Shown here: positions 6,247-14,158 of the stretch, one piece after another
How positions within the stretch are numbered: the first letter of the stretch is position 1
How the letters are laid out: the number at the start of each line of letters is the position of its first letter
Source: Butyrivibrio sp.
GTDB lineage: Bacteria > Bacillota > Clostridia > Lachnospirales > Lachnospiraceae
Reading direction: 5' to 3'
Assembly: GCA_024694565.1 (NCBI GenBank)
Contig: JAILJR010000072.1
Span: 1-36,276 of the forward strand
DNA length: 36,276 bases
Program-made: the position numbers and the translations under genes
The notes under the pieces: model-generated
What the model saw: the letters and a program-made list of their open reading frames with translations, nothing else
What the model was told of the DNA's origin: nothing
Database searches by the model: none

Positions 6247-8661
6247 TTAATCAAATTTTAGTATAGTACTAAGAATGTGCTCCGCACAGGTTTCAAGCTC
6301 TTTTCTTGACAGAGCTCCCATCTCCATGGCTTTCTTTAGCCTCTCAGAAAAACCGCAGGCCATCTTAAGGTCATTTCCCGCCCTGACCTCTTTGTAGTGT
6401 TCGCCTCTCGTCCACCAGTCTGAGGTTACCATGCCCTTGAAGTTCCACTCGTCCCTTAGTATGCCTGTCAGCAGATCTGCTGACTCCGATGCCCTCTCTC
6501 CGTTTATTGCGTTGTAGGAGGACATGATGGTGTAAGGCTCTGCCTCATGCACAATTATCTCAAAGGCCTTGAGGTAGATCTCTCTCAGCGCTCTCTCGGA
6601 CACTCTCGAATCACAGTGTTTTCTGTTTGTCTCCTTGTTGTTGCAGGCAAAGTGCTTGACGCTGGCACCGACGCGGTTTTTCTGTATGCCCCTGACCATG
6701 GCCGCTGCCATCCTTCCTGTCAGGTACGGGTCCTCTGAATAATACTCAAAGTTTCGACCACACATCGGATTTCTGTGTATGTTTATGGCAGGTGTGAGCC
6801 ATACGCAGAGATTGTTCTCCTTGAGCTCCTCGCCGCCTGCAAAGCCAACTTCCTCCGCAATCTCCCTGTTCCAGGTGCAGGCAAGGAGCGTTGCGCATGG
6901 AAAAGCAGTTGTATTGACACCTGTCTGCGGCATTATCCTGACGCCCGCCGGGCCATCAGCTGTCTGGGCGTTGGGAACAGCAAGGTCAGGGATATTACCA
7001 AAGCCGTAGACATTGCCGACTCCCGTATTTGGCTGTCCCCCGACCAGATGCATAAGATCTTCATCCGTAAGCTGCTCCATAAACTCCTTAAGCGTGTTCC
7101 TTCCCTCTGCTACATCGTAGAAGGTTATGGCATCCTTCCTGTAAGGCGTGGTGAGATAATGCATCTCCTTTGCCTTTTCATAGGGTGTCAGGGCTTCCTC
7201 TGTACCCGGCTCCATCTTTTCAAAGATGCACTCATTTATGTCCTTATGGGCTCCTGCAGGCATCTCCTCGTAGCTTCCGTCAGACCTGAGCCGCTTTTTA
7301 AGCTCAACCGGAGCAAGCTTGTGGGTCAGCTGACAGATTATCCTGTCTTTTTCATTTTTCCACTCAAAATCAGCCTTTACGGCATCTCTTACGTTTTCTC
7401 CAATATAAAACTCATAGGTTCCCTTTTCGAGAACATAGGCTGCCTCACTGATCCTTCCAAGGTCATCGTAGGATGACATGCTGTATTCTGTCACAGAAAG
7501 CTCTAAAACCTCTGACTCTCCGGGTTCAAGGAGCTTTGTCTTGGCAAAGTCTCCAAGAACTCTCTCGGGCTTTCCAAGAAGTCCCTGCGGTGCCCTGAAA
7601 TAGAGCTGTACTACCTCTTTTCCGCTGCATTTTCCGGTATTTGTGACCCTTATCCTGAACGAAATTCCTTCGGCTTCTGCAGTCGCCTTTCCCTCAAGCA
7701 CCTCTATGTCAAAAGAAGTGTACGAAAGCCCGTAGCCGAATGGATATATGACCTTGTCCTTTGCCCCCGGCACGGTCTCAAAATACCGGTACCCGACATA
7801 GATATCATCCGTGTACTCAACGTAGTCAAAGGACTCGTGATAGTTGCCGGTTGACGGATAATCGTCGAGGCTCCCCGCAAAGGTATCAGACAGCCTTCCT
7901 GAGGGGTTGACATCTCCAAACAGTGCATCAGCGGCTGCATCGCCGCCCTCCATACCGCCCTGTCCCATATAAAGAGCAGCATTTATCTTATCATCCTCTG
8001 CAATAAAGCTGCAGTCAATTACACCGCCGATGTTCAGAGCCACGATGATCCTTGCAAAATGCTTCTTCGCTTCCTCGATCATCTCCTTTTCCCTGTCTGT
8101 CAGGTAAAAATCGCCCTCAGGGAATATCTCTTTTGAAATCGAGGGCATGCTTCTCTCTTCAGGCCACGGATTGTACTCCCTGTTGCACTCTATGCTGCTT
8201 CGATCCCAGCCCTCTCCGGAGAACCTGCCCAGAACCACTATGCAGGTATCTGAAAAAGACGCAGCAGCCTCTAACATATCTTCAGTGAGCTCCGGCTCAT
8301 TAGTCATCCCCGGCACTCTGCCAAGACTGTACTGTTTCTCAAGCTCTGTCCTGTAAAAAGAAATGAGGGGCTCATAGACACTGATGCCCTTCCCTTTAAG
8401 TCCGTCGTACAGAGAATGCACATATTCGCAGTACACATCACCGGACCCGCCGCCGCCCTTGACATAGTCAACGCTTGCCTTTCCCATCAGGACCAGCTTC
8501 GTCTGTCTTGAAAGAGGCAGCGCGCCGTCATTCTTCAGCAGCACCATTCCCTCCGAGGCCGCCCTCCTTGAGATATCTATGTGCTGTCTCGAACCGGTTA
8601 TCCTCCTGTCTCCATAAAGAGTAAGTCCCGGCAGATAGTTAAGTCTTGCCCATTTTTGCAT
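6247..8661 (-). CDS. Beta-glucosidase, glycoside hydrolase family 3, with permuted domain order
   Basis: 804 residues, no signal peptide, so probably cytoplasmic and acting on imported beta-glucosides or cello-oligosaccharides. The domain order is reversed from most GH3 enzymes. The alpha/beta sandwich domain comes first (EGMVLLKNDGALPL near 40, SGEGWDRS near 150, PFGYGLSYTSF near 320). A fibronectin-III-like domain follows (VTNTGKCSGKEVVQLY). The TIM-barrel domain with the nucleophile is last (TADGPAGVR, GRNFEYYSEDP, KHFACNN, then Asp748 in VTSDWW). This order is known from Butyrivibrio and Ruminococcus beta-glucosidases. AGGAGG lies about 6 bases upstream of the ATG. Substrate preference (glucoside or xyloside) cannot be read from sequence. 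Confidence 0.9.
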   Translation of the reverse strand: MQKWARLNYLPGLTLYGDRRITGSRQHIDISRRAASEGMVLLKNDGALPLSRQTKLVLMGKASVDYVKGGGGSGDVYCEYVHSLYDGLKGKGISVYEPLISFYRTELEKQYSLGRVPGMTNEPELTEDMLEAAASFSDTCIVVLGRFSGEGWDRSSIECNREYNPWPEERSMPSISKEIFPEGDFYLTDREKEMIEEAKKHFARIIVALNIGGVIDCSFIAEDDKINAALYMGQGGMEGGDAAADALFGDVNPSGRLSDTFAGSLDDYPSTGNYHESFDYVEYTDDIYVGYRYFETVPGAKDKVIYPFGYGLSYTSFDIEVLEGKATAEAEGISFRIRVTNTGKCSGKEVVQLYFRAPQGLLGKPERVLGDFAKTKLLEPGESEVLELSVTEYSMSSYDDLGRISEAAYVLEKGTYEFYIGENVRDAVKADFEWKNEKDRIICQLTHKLAPVELKKRLRSDGSYEEMPAGAHKDINECIFEKMEPGTEEALTPYEKAKEMHYLTTPYRKDAITFYDVAEGRNTLKEFMEQLTDEDLMHLVGGQPNTGVGNVYGFGNIPDLAVPNAQTADGPAGVRIMPQTGVNTTAFPCATLLACTWNREIAEEVGFAGGEELKENNLCVWLTPAINIHRNPMCGRNFEYYSEDPYLTGRMAAAMVRGIQKNRVGASVKHFACNNKETNRKHCDSRVSERALREIYLKAFEIIVHEAEPYTIMSSYNAINGERASESADLLTGILRDEWNFKGMVTSDWWTRGEHYKEVRAGNDLKMACGFSERLKKAMEMGALSRKELETCAEHILSTILKFD

Positions 8662-8689
8662 AAAAAACCTCCTGCATTTGCCTGTGAAT

Positions 8690-8795
8690 TCTTTGTAATG
8701 TTTCTTTCAAAAGAAACATTATACTTCCGGCTCCGTTTATTCTTTCATCCCTCTTCTTTCAGAAGAAGCAATTATGCTTCCGGCCCCGTTTTCTT
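8690..8795. repeat. Two imperfect tandem hairpin units
   Basis: Two units of about 55-60 bases share TTCTTTCA-AAGAA, CTTCCGGC-CCGTTT and TCCCTC blocks. Unit one contains a perfect 11-bp hairpin, AATGTTTCTTT / AAAGAAACATT (8697-8720). Unit two overlaps the last codons of the DUF1622 gene, so the gene end and its trailer look duplicated. Confidence 0.6.
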
Positions 8796-9152
8796 TTTTC
8801 CCTCATCCGCTCCAAGCTTTGGTGCAAGCGCCTTCTCCTCATTCTTTATCTCCCAGTGTATCAGGAAGGTGAGAGTTGCCCTTAGTGCTATGATGGCTCC
8901 AAGAATACCAAGCTCTGCCCACTCCCTCACCACAACGGTCCTGAGCACCTCTCCTCCAAGCTTGAACTCCAGCGCCAGGGCAATTCCCTGCGCTAGCTCC
9001 AGCCTTATGGAATCATCCTTTTTCAGCCAGAATATGAAGCTCTTGACGGCTGTAAAAACCAATATGCATATGCCAAAGAACTCCAGCATCAGGGTTGAAA
9101 ACTCGACCACATACCTGAGAATATTTTCAGCATTCTGATAAACAGCTTCCAT
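8772..9152 (-). CDS. DUF1622 family membrane protein
   Basis: 126 residues. A hydrophobic segment at about 15-42 is followed by RLELAQGIALALEFKLGGEVLRTVVVREW and LGILGAIIALRATLTFLIHWEI, the pattern that defines DUF1622. A short charged tail ends in KKKTGPEA. It is an integral membrane protein with two to three membrane segments. Function is unknown; it has been grouped with possible channel or transport accessory proteins, but nothing here proves that. GGGAGG lies five bases before the ATG. It follows the MEMO-AMMECR1 gene on the same strand with a 114-base gap, so co-transcription is possible. Confidence 0.8.
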   Translation of the reverse strand: MEAVYQNAENILRYVVEFSTLMLEFFGICILVFTAVKSFIFWLKKDDSIRLELAQGIALALEFKLGGEVLRTVVVREWAELGILGAIIALRATLTFLIHWEIKNEEKALAPKLGADEGKKKTGPEA

Positions 9153-9190
9153 AACCGCCTCCCTTCATATGCTATGAGCCGCCCGTCAAA

Positions 9191-9261
9191 GCTTGCCCGA
9201 CCTGCTCCGGCAGTACGGGCTTTTTCCGAGTGACTTGTATTATTTGTATTATTTGTGTTAT
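9191..9261. other. Competing hairpins and a 9-bp triplet repeat between the AMMECR1 and DUF1622 genes
   Basis: GCCCG occurs twice (about 9181 and 9195), and both can pair with CGGGC at about 9216-9220; an inner CTGC/GCAG stem is present. On the plus strand the hairpin is followed by TTTTT, so it resembles a terminator opposite to the genes. Three tandem 9-base units TTGTATTAT (the third with one change) lie at 9235-9261. Confidence 0.45.
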
Positions 9262-9266
9262 ATATC

Positions 9267-10649
9267 TTATGTATGTCTTATAACCTCAAACCTCTGCAGA
9301 TGGATATCGTCATCCTCCGTTATCCCGCCCTTCTGCATTGCTATTGAGACCTGTTCCTCCACAGTGTCCACTCCGTCAAGATCAGGCAGAAGAAGGCCCC
9401 GCTTTCTTCCGCTGGATACTATGACGCCATATCTCTTTACATCAAGCTCATCCATTGAGGCAATGTCCTCCGGCTCCATAAGGACATCAACATTGACCTC
9501 CAAAAGAGCTATCTCGTCAGGTCTTATCGGATCAAATCTCGGATCTCTTGTGGAGGCACTTATTGCGTTGTGTATTATCTCGCTCGCGATATTGTCCTGC
9601 GTCGGACCTATCGTGCCTATGCAGCCCCTGAGCTTACCCTGCTTGTGGATGGAAACAAAGGCCCCTGCCTTATCGGTGAGCATCTCTTCCGGAAGCCCCT
9701 CCGGAACCGGAATAACCTTTTTGCTCAGGATATAGCTCTCAAGCGACTCATAGGCCAGCCTGACATATGGATCAGCATTTTGTCTGCTTTTCTTTATCCT
9801 GTCTTCGATGCCTCTTAGATATTCATCAAGAAAATGCCTCTTCTCATCAGGAGAACCCGGAACAAAGGTGCATATACCATAGCCAACTCCGGTGACATCC
9901 TGATGCGAGAGCCTTGTAGCGCTCACCTTCAAGCCGTCAAATGCACCTGCCATGATGACAAAAGACCTGTGTCCGCACTCAGCTGCCTTCTCGCAGAAAG
10001 CCTCGTCGAAGTCAAAGAGTTCTCCAAATGCTGCCCTTTCACACACATCCATTATCCTGTTGTCATATACAGGCCCCTCCGGAGCATAGCCATACGGTCC
10101 GTAGGTCTGCAGCTTGTGCGAAAGATCACCGCTGGCGATTATTACAGCGCTTCTCCCGACTTTGTCTATAGCCTCTTTTATTATCATTCCAAGCCTGTAG
10201 TGATCGGCAAGCGGCAGACCCGATAGACCGATCCTGACTATCCTGCCACCCTTGTACTTCCTTCTGACAAACCAGAGAGGAACCATTGTCCCATGGTCCA
10301 GATTCCTGTCCACATCCCCAAGAGTACCTGCAGGAAAGCCTTTTTCATAGGAAAGCTCCGAGATCTCCTCCACCAGCTCAGTGTCATACTCCTCGAAAAA
10401 AGACACCTCTCCGGCACTGAACCTGGAAAAAGAGCCCCTTGCTCCGTTTCCCGGAGAAATGTGGAAATAGTCGGAATACATGGTCGCATGCGGGCTTGTT
10501 ATTATGATCGTCTCGGGCTCAAGGCCTGCTATCATATCCGCTACCCTCGTATATGCCCTCGTTGTCTCTTCTATCTGCTTCTCTCCGCCCCTGCCGACCT
10601 CGGGAACAATCATCGGCGGATGTGGTACCATAAATGCTGCATTTAACAT
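9267..10649 (-). CDS. MEMO/LigB-AMMECR1 fusion (AmmeMemoRadiSam system protein A)
   Basis: 460 residues. The N-terminal half (about 1-275) is a class III extradiol-dioxygenase-like LigB/MEMO domain. Candidate metal-ligand motifs are PHPP (His10), SPH (His54), LDHG (His119) and GDLSH (His178). The C-terminal half (about 290-460) is an AMMECR1 domain with the hallmark LRGCIGT at 340-346 and STRDPRF. In many bacteria this pair works with a radical-SAM enzyme; none is adjacent here. The frame can be extended to a TTG at 10667, but GGGAG at 10661-10665 lies 11 bases before the ATG at 10649, and that start fits the family N-terminus better. The reaction of the system is not settled. Confidence 0.85.
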   Translation of the reverse strand: MLNAAFMVPHPPMIVPEVGRGGEKQIEETTRAYTRVADMIAGLEPETIIITSPHATMYSDYFHISPGNGARGSFSRFSAGEVSFFEEYDTELVEEISELSYEKGFPAGTLGDVDRNLDHGTMVPLWFVRRKYKGGRIVRIGLSGLPLADHYRLGMIIKEAIDKVGRSAVIIASGDLSHKLQTYGPYGYAPEGPVYDNRIMDVCERAAFGELFDFDEAFCEKAAECGHRSFVIMAGAFDGLKVSATRLSHQDVTGVGYGICTFVPGSPDEKRHFLDEYLRGIEDRIKKSRQNADPYVRLAYESLESYILSKKVIPVPEGLPEEMLTDKAGAFVSIHKQGKLRGCIGTIGPTQDNIASEIIHNAISASTRDPRFDPIRPDEIALLEVNVDVLMEPEDIASMDELDVKRYGVIVSSGRKRGLLLPDLDGVDTVEEQVSIAMQKGGITEDDDIHLQRFEVIRHT

Positions 10650-10715
10650 ATTTTTGTCATCTCCCAATTCTTAACGCTCACTGCGCTTTAGTCGAATGAA
10701 TGGCCTCCGCAAATC

Positions 10716-11402
10716 TTACACCTCTTCCACATAATTCACATAGTCGAGTTCCCTTAGCTCAGAGAGGATCTCGTCGTGATCGCGTGTTTTATCCAGCGTA
10801 AGCTCTACCATAAGCGCGGCATCTGTGTCCTGAAACGGCTTTTCCTTGCTCTTGGCGATACTGTTAAGCTCAAATCCCCTGTCCGTAAATAACTGTGTCA
10901 GCTTGTTAACACCGCGGTTCTTGTTTACCTCAATGTAAATACTCATGAATTTGCTGTGCTTTTCTACTTTGTTGCTGATATTGATCAGAACAAGATTTGA
11001 AAACACCACCAGGACAAAGCAAGCAATTCCGACCAGCAGATACCCGGCACCAATTGCCATTCCCATACAGGCTGTGACCCAAAGGGAAGCTGCTGTTGAC
11101 AGCCCTCGTATCTGCTTCCTTCCGGTGACAAGTATGGTTCCGGCGCCAAGGAATCCGATTCCGCTGACTACGGCCGCCGGTATTCTGCTGACGTCAGCCG
11201 AAAGTCCGGGCAGCATCGACAGGTACAGGTTAAGCGCAGCAGCAACTGCAGATCCGAGGCTTACCAGCGAAAAGGTCCTTATGCCCGCGCTGTGGTGTCT
11301 GCTTATCCTTTCAAGTCCCACCAGTCCTCCCAGAACTGTTGCGAGGATAAGCCTTACGACAACATCTATGTCGTTCAAGACCTCAAGATAATCCAATGTC
11401 AT
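10716..11402 (-). CDS. MgtC/SapB family membrane protein
   Basis: 228 residues. The N-terminal part contains four to five membrane segments with the family motifs GGLVGLERISRHHSAGIRTF, SGIGFLGAGTI and GLSTAASLWVTACMGMAIG. The C-terminal soluble part (about 145-228) is ACT-like, as in longer MgtC relatives. MgtC proteins are linked to magnesium starvation and to inhibition of F-type ATPase in pathogens; in commensals the role is less clear. The ATG at 11402 is chosen because AGGAGG lies 12 bases upstream; a longer frame to a GTG at 11432 would put the ribosome-binding site inside the gene. It starts 30 bases after the MATE stop, so the two are probably one operon. Confidence 0.86.
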   Translation of the reverse strand: MTLDYLEVLNDIDVVVRLILATVLGGLVGLERISRHHSAGIRTFSLVSLGSAVAAALNLYLSMLPGLSADVSRIPAAVVSGIGFLGAGTILVTGRKQIRGLSTAASLWVTACMGMAIGAGYLLVGIACFVLVVFSNLVLINISNKVEKHSKFMSIYIEVNKNRGVNKLTQLFTDRGFELNSIAKSKEKPFQDTDAALMVELTLDKTRDHDEILSELRELDYVNYVEEV

Positions 11403-11432
11403 TAAATCCGAAATCCTCCTATAATTCCGCAC

Positions 11433-12797
11433 TCAGGCTGCAGCTTCGAGCTTTTTGAACAGCCTTGTCCTGACGATGAAATAAGCACTCAGCGTTACTA
11501 TTCCTGTCAATAACCATGATAGCGGGTATACCATAAAAAGCGCATGGAAGTCATGAACCTTTGAGATATACACAAACACATATATCAGCCTGAACACACA
11601 GGTTCCGAATATGGATATCAGTGCCGGGATAAATGAATAATTCATTCCCCTCAGACATCCGCCGCTTATCTCATAGGTCCCTATAAGATAATGGAAAACA
11701 AAAGCGCTCATTATTCTTATCATTGCATATTCAATAACAGCCGGTTCCGTTGTAAACAGCTGTATCACCTGATATCTGAAGGTGACCAGAACAAAGACCA
11801 CAACAGCTGATGAGCATATTCCGCAGGCCATGCAGATGCGAAAGACCTTTTTACAGCGGGTAAGCTCTTTGGCGCCGTAATTCTGACTTGTAAAGGTAAC
11901 CGCTGCCTGGGCAAAGGCATTCATAACACAGTATGAAACGAAGTCAAAATTTGCAGCAGCTGTGGCTCCGGCTATTGCATCAGCGCCGAAGCTGTTTACC
12001 GTTGACTGTATGACTACATTTGAAAGCGAGAACACAGCTCCTTGAAGCCCCGCAGGGAGCCCTATCTTCATCATTTTGACCAGGTATTTTTTGCGTATCC
12101 TTATTTTCTTAAACGAGAGCCTGAAGGTCTCCTCCTCAGTCAGAAGATAAAAGAGGATAAGACCCGCTCCAAACATATTTGAGATGACGGTTGCAAGCGC
12201 AACGCCTACAACATGAAGATGAAACACTACCACAAACAAAAGGTTCAGAAGGATGTTGATTATTCCTGACAGGATCATTGCGTAAAGCGGTCGTTTGGAA
12301 TCTCCCTTGCTCCTTAGTACGGCAGAACCATAGTTGTAGATCATGATAGCAGGCATGGCAAGGAAGTATATCCGAAGATACAGTATTGCGAGATCCATGA
12401 CCTCTCTTGGCGCTCCCATGAGCTGCAGGATAGGTCTTGAGAGTGCAATTCCGATTACTATGAGCGCTGCCCCGGCAGCCAGAGCCACCCCGATGACGGT
12501 ATGGACCGTGTCATTAATCTGATCCTTTCTTCCGCTTCCTATCTCGATTGCAATAACCGCATTCGCCCCCACCGACAGACCAACAAAGGTGCTGATAATG
12601 AGATTTATCACCGATGAATTGCTGCCAACAGCTGCCATTGCCTGCGGGGAAGCAAATCTTCCTACAACTGCCAGATCCGCTGCATTGAACAGCTGCTGGA
12701 GGACACTGCTTATTCCAAAGGGAAGTGCGAACAGAACTATCTTGTCCAGTAAGCTCCCCTCTATCATATTCAGATTATTTCTCGGTGATTGTCCCAT
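11433..12797 (-). CDS. MATE family efflux transporter
   Basis: 454 residues with about twelve membrane segments in two homologous halves, typical of the multidrug and toxic compound extrusion family (NorM/DinF-like). Recognisable stretches are LPFGISSVLQQLFNAADLAVVGRFASPQAMAAVGS near the N-terminus and the matching KIGLPAGLQGAVFSLSNVVIQSTVNSFG at the start of the second half. Such proteins export cationic compounds or metabolites using a sodium or proton gradient. The substrate is unknown. A weak AGGAAA site precedes the ATG. It is the first gene of a same-strand run with mgtC-like and MEMO-AMMECR1 genes. Confidence 0.9.
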   Translation of the reverse strand: MGQSPRNNLNMIEGSLLDKIVLFALPFGISSVLQQLFNAADLAVVGRFASPQAMAAVGSNSSVINLIISTFVGLSVGANAVIAIEIGSGRKDQINDTVHTVIGVALAAGAALIVIGIALSRPILQLMGAPREVMDLAILYLRIYFLAMPAIMIYNYGSAVLRSKGDSKRPLYAMILSGIINILLNLLFVVVFHLHVVGVALATVISNMFGAGLILFYLLTEEETFRLSFKKIRIRKKYLVKMMKIGLPAGLQGAVFSLSNVVIQSTVNSFGADAIAGATAAANFDFVSYCVMNAFAQAAVTFTSQNYGAKELTRCKKVFRICMACGICSSAVVVFVLVTFRYQVIQLFTTEPAVIEYAMIRIMSAFVFHYLIGTYEISGGCLRGMNYSFIPALISIFGTCVFRLIYVFVYISKVHDFHALFMVYPLSWLLTGIVTLSAYFIVRTRLFKKLEAAA

Positions 12798-13177
12798 ATT
12801 GGTTGGATTTTCCTAACTTCATAAGCTTCTGATGCCATTGATTCAATTAAGTGGCGAGGCCTTCTGACGCGGCATTTGGAAATTCAGACAAGTAAAGTGT
12901 TCTAGTACACCAAAAAATAAATAACCGATACAAATCCACCGATAATTTTTCCAACTGCCGCGTTGTCATCAGTCGTCGATGCCCGTGATTTCGCTACAGT
13001 TCCTTACCATCCATCACCTTAAATTATAATGTAAAATCCCATTAAAGGCAAAATGCATGACGTGTCATGCCTATATAGTTGATTTTATTGCGATTTGTAT
13101 GCTAATATGGTCGAATGATTATAGATAATGTGATGCGTGACAGTTGTCATCACAAAACAGATGAAGGGATTAAAGAT
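12798..13177. other. Divergent intergenic region upstream of the MATE and fusion-protein genes
   Basis: About 380 bases without a gene. It holds the 21-base stretch shared with 3410-3430 (here 12902-12922), a TATAAT at 13025-13030, a 16-base dyad at 13055-13070 and a likely promoter at 13079-13108. Confidence 0.5.
13055..13108 (+). promoter_or_regulatory. Promoter with upstream dyad for the NifX-SlyD fusion gene
   Basis: TTGATT (13079-13084) and TAATAT (13103-13108) are 18 bases apart. Just upstream, GCATGAC GT GTCATGC (13055-13070) has perfect 7-bp arms, a candidate activator or repressor site. The gene starts 69 bases after the -10. Confidence 0.45.
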
Positions 13178-14104
13178 ATGAAAATAGCAGTAACTTATGA
13201 AAACGGAGAGGTTTTCCAGCATTTTGGACATACTGAACAGTTCAAGGTATATGAGGTAGAGGATGGAAAGGTTGTTTCCTCAGAGGTTCTTGATTCAAAC
13301 GGAACAGGACATGGGGCACTGGCAGGACTTCTTGCAAACAACGATATAAATGTACTTATCTGCGGAGGTATCGGAGGCGGTGCAAAGGCTGCACTTGATG
13401 CCGGCGGAATTGAGCTATGCGCAGGTGCAAAGGGAGATGCAGACCGGGCCGTTGAGGCATACCTTAATGGCGAACTCGTTAATAGCGGTGTAAACTGTGA
13501 CCATCACGGCGAAGGGCACACCTGCGGTGATCATGAGGACGGACACTCCTGCGGGCACCACGAGGGTGGCCACTGCGGTCATCACGATGAAGCTGAAGAA
13601 GATGCAGATGAAGGCGGATGTGCAAGCGGTGGATGCGGCGGATGCCACGGCTGTCACCAGATTCCTCTGGTTGAGGGGCCAAATGCAGGAAAAACCTGCC
13701 GTACACACTATATTGGCACCTTCAACGACGGTACCCAGTTTGATTCATCCTATGACAGAGGAGAACCACTTGAATTTATATGCGGCAGCGGCATGATGAT
13801 CCACGGATTTGATGAAGCAGTTGCAAACATGAATGTTGGCGACATCATCGATATTCACCTGGAGCCCTCACAGGCCTATGGTGATATTGATCCGGAAGCA
13901 ATCTTCTCAGTTGAGATATCTGAGCTTCCCGGCTCAGAGGATCTTGCAGTCGGAGAAAAGGCCTACCTCCAGGATATGTACGGCAGACCAATCCCCGTAA
14001 AGGTTGTAGAAAAAAATGACAACACCATCACCTTCGATGCCAATCACGAAATGGCAGGAAAAGAGCTGAACTTCAAGATAGAGCTTGTCGAAGTTATCGC
14101 ATAA
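13178..14104 (+). CDS. NifX-like / His-Cys-rich / SlyD-like FKBP fusion (putative metallochaperone)
   Basis: 308 residues in three parts. Residues 1-105 look like the dinitrogenase iron-molybdenum cofactor (NifX/NafY/NifB C-terminal) fold: MKIAVTYENGEVFQHFGH, then GTGHGALAGLL and ICGGIGGGAKAAL. Residues 107-160 are a metal-binding linker with 12 His and 8 Cys. Residues 161-308 are a SlyD-like peptidyl-prolyl isomerase with the FKBP motifs DGTQFDSSYDRGEPLEF, MMIHGFDEAV and NMNVG, and an inserted chaperone flap containing AYGDIDPEAIFSV and FDANHEMAGKEL. SlyD binds nickel and helps fold metalloproteins, so a metal-handling chaperone role is inferred. The start is chosen at 13178, ten bases after GAAGGG; an upstream ATG at 13115 adds an unconserved 21 residues. 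Confidence 0.85.
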   Translation: MKIAVTYENGEVFQHFGHTEQFKVYEVEDGKVVSSEVLDSNGTGHGALAGLLANNDINVLICGGIGGGAKAALDAGGIELCAGAKGDADRAVEAYLNGELVNSGVNCDHHGEGHTCGDHEDGHSCGHHEGGHCGHHDEAEEDADEGGCASGGCGGCHGCHQIPLVEGPNAGKTCRTHYIGTFNDGTQFDSSYDRGEPLEFICGSGMMIHGFDEAVANMNVGDIIDIHLEPSQAYGDIDPEAIFSVEISELPGSEDLAVGEKAYLQDMYGRPIPVKVVEKNDNTITFDANHEMAGKELNFKIELVEVIA

Positions 14105-14116
14105 AGCATATCAGGC

Positions 14117-14158
14117 AGAACCTTCATTCACAGATCAACGTGATTGAAGGTTCTTTTT
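14117..14158 (+). terminator. Intrinsic terminator after the fusion gene, overlapping the end of proA
   Basis: AGAACCTTCATTCAC pairs with GTGATTGAAGGTTCT (14 of 15) and is followed by a T-run. The right part of the hairpin encodes the last residues and stop of proA on the other strand, so the two genes converge and overlap at this site. Confidence 0.85.

Noticed and set aside
6775..7476. 233-codon plus-strand frame
   Set aside because: It lies antisense inside the GH3 beta-glucosidase gene and its composition is that of a complement frame.
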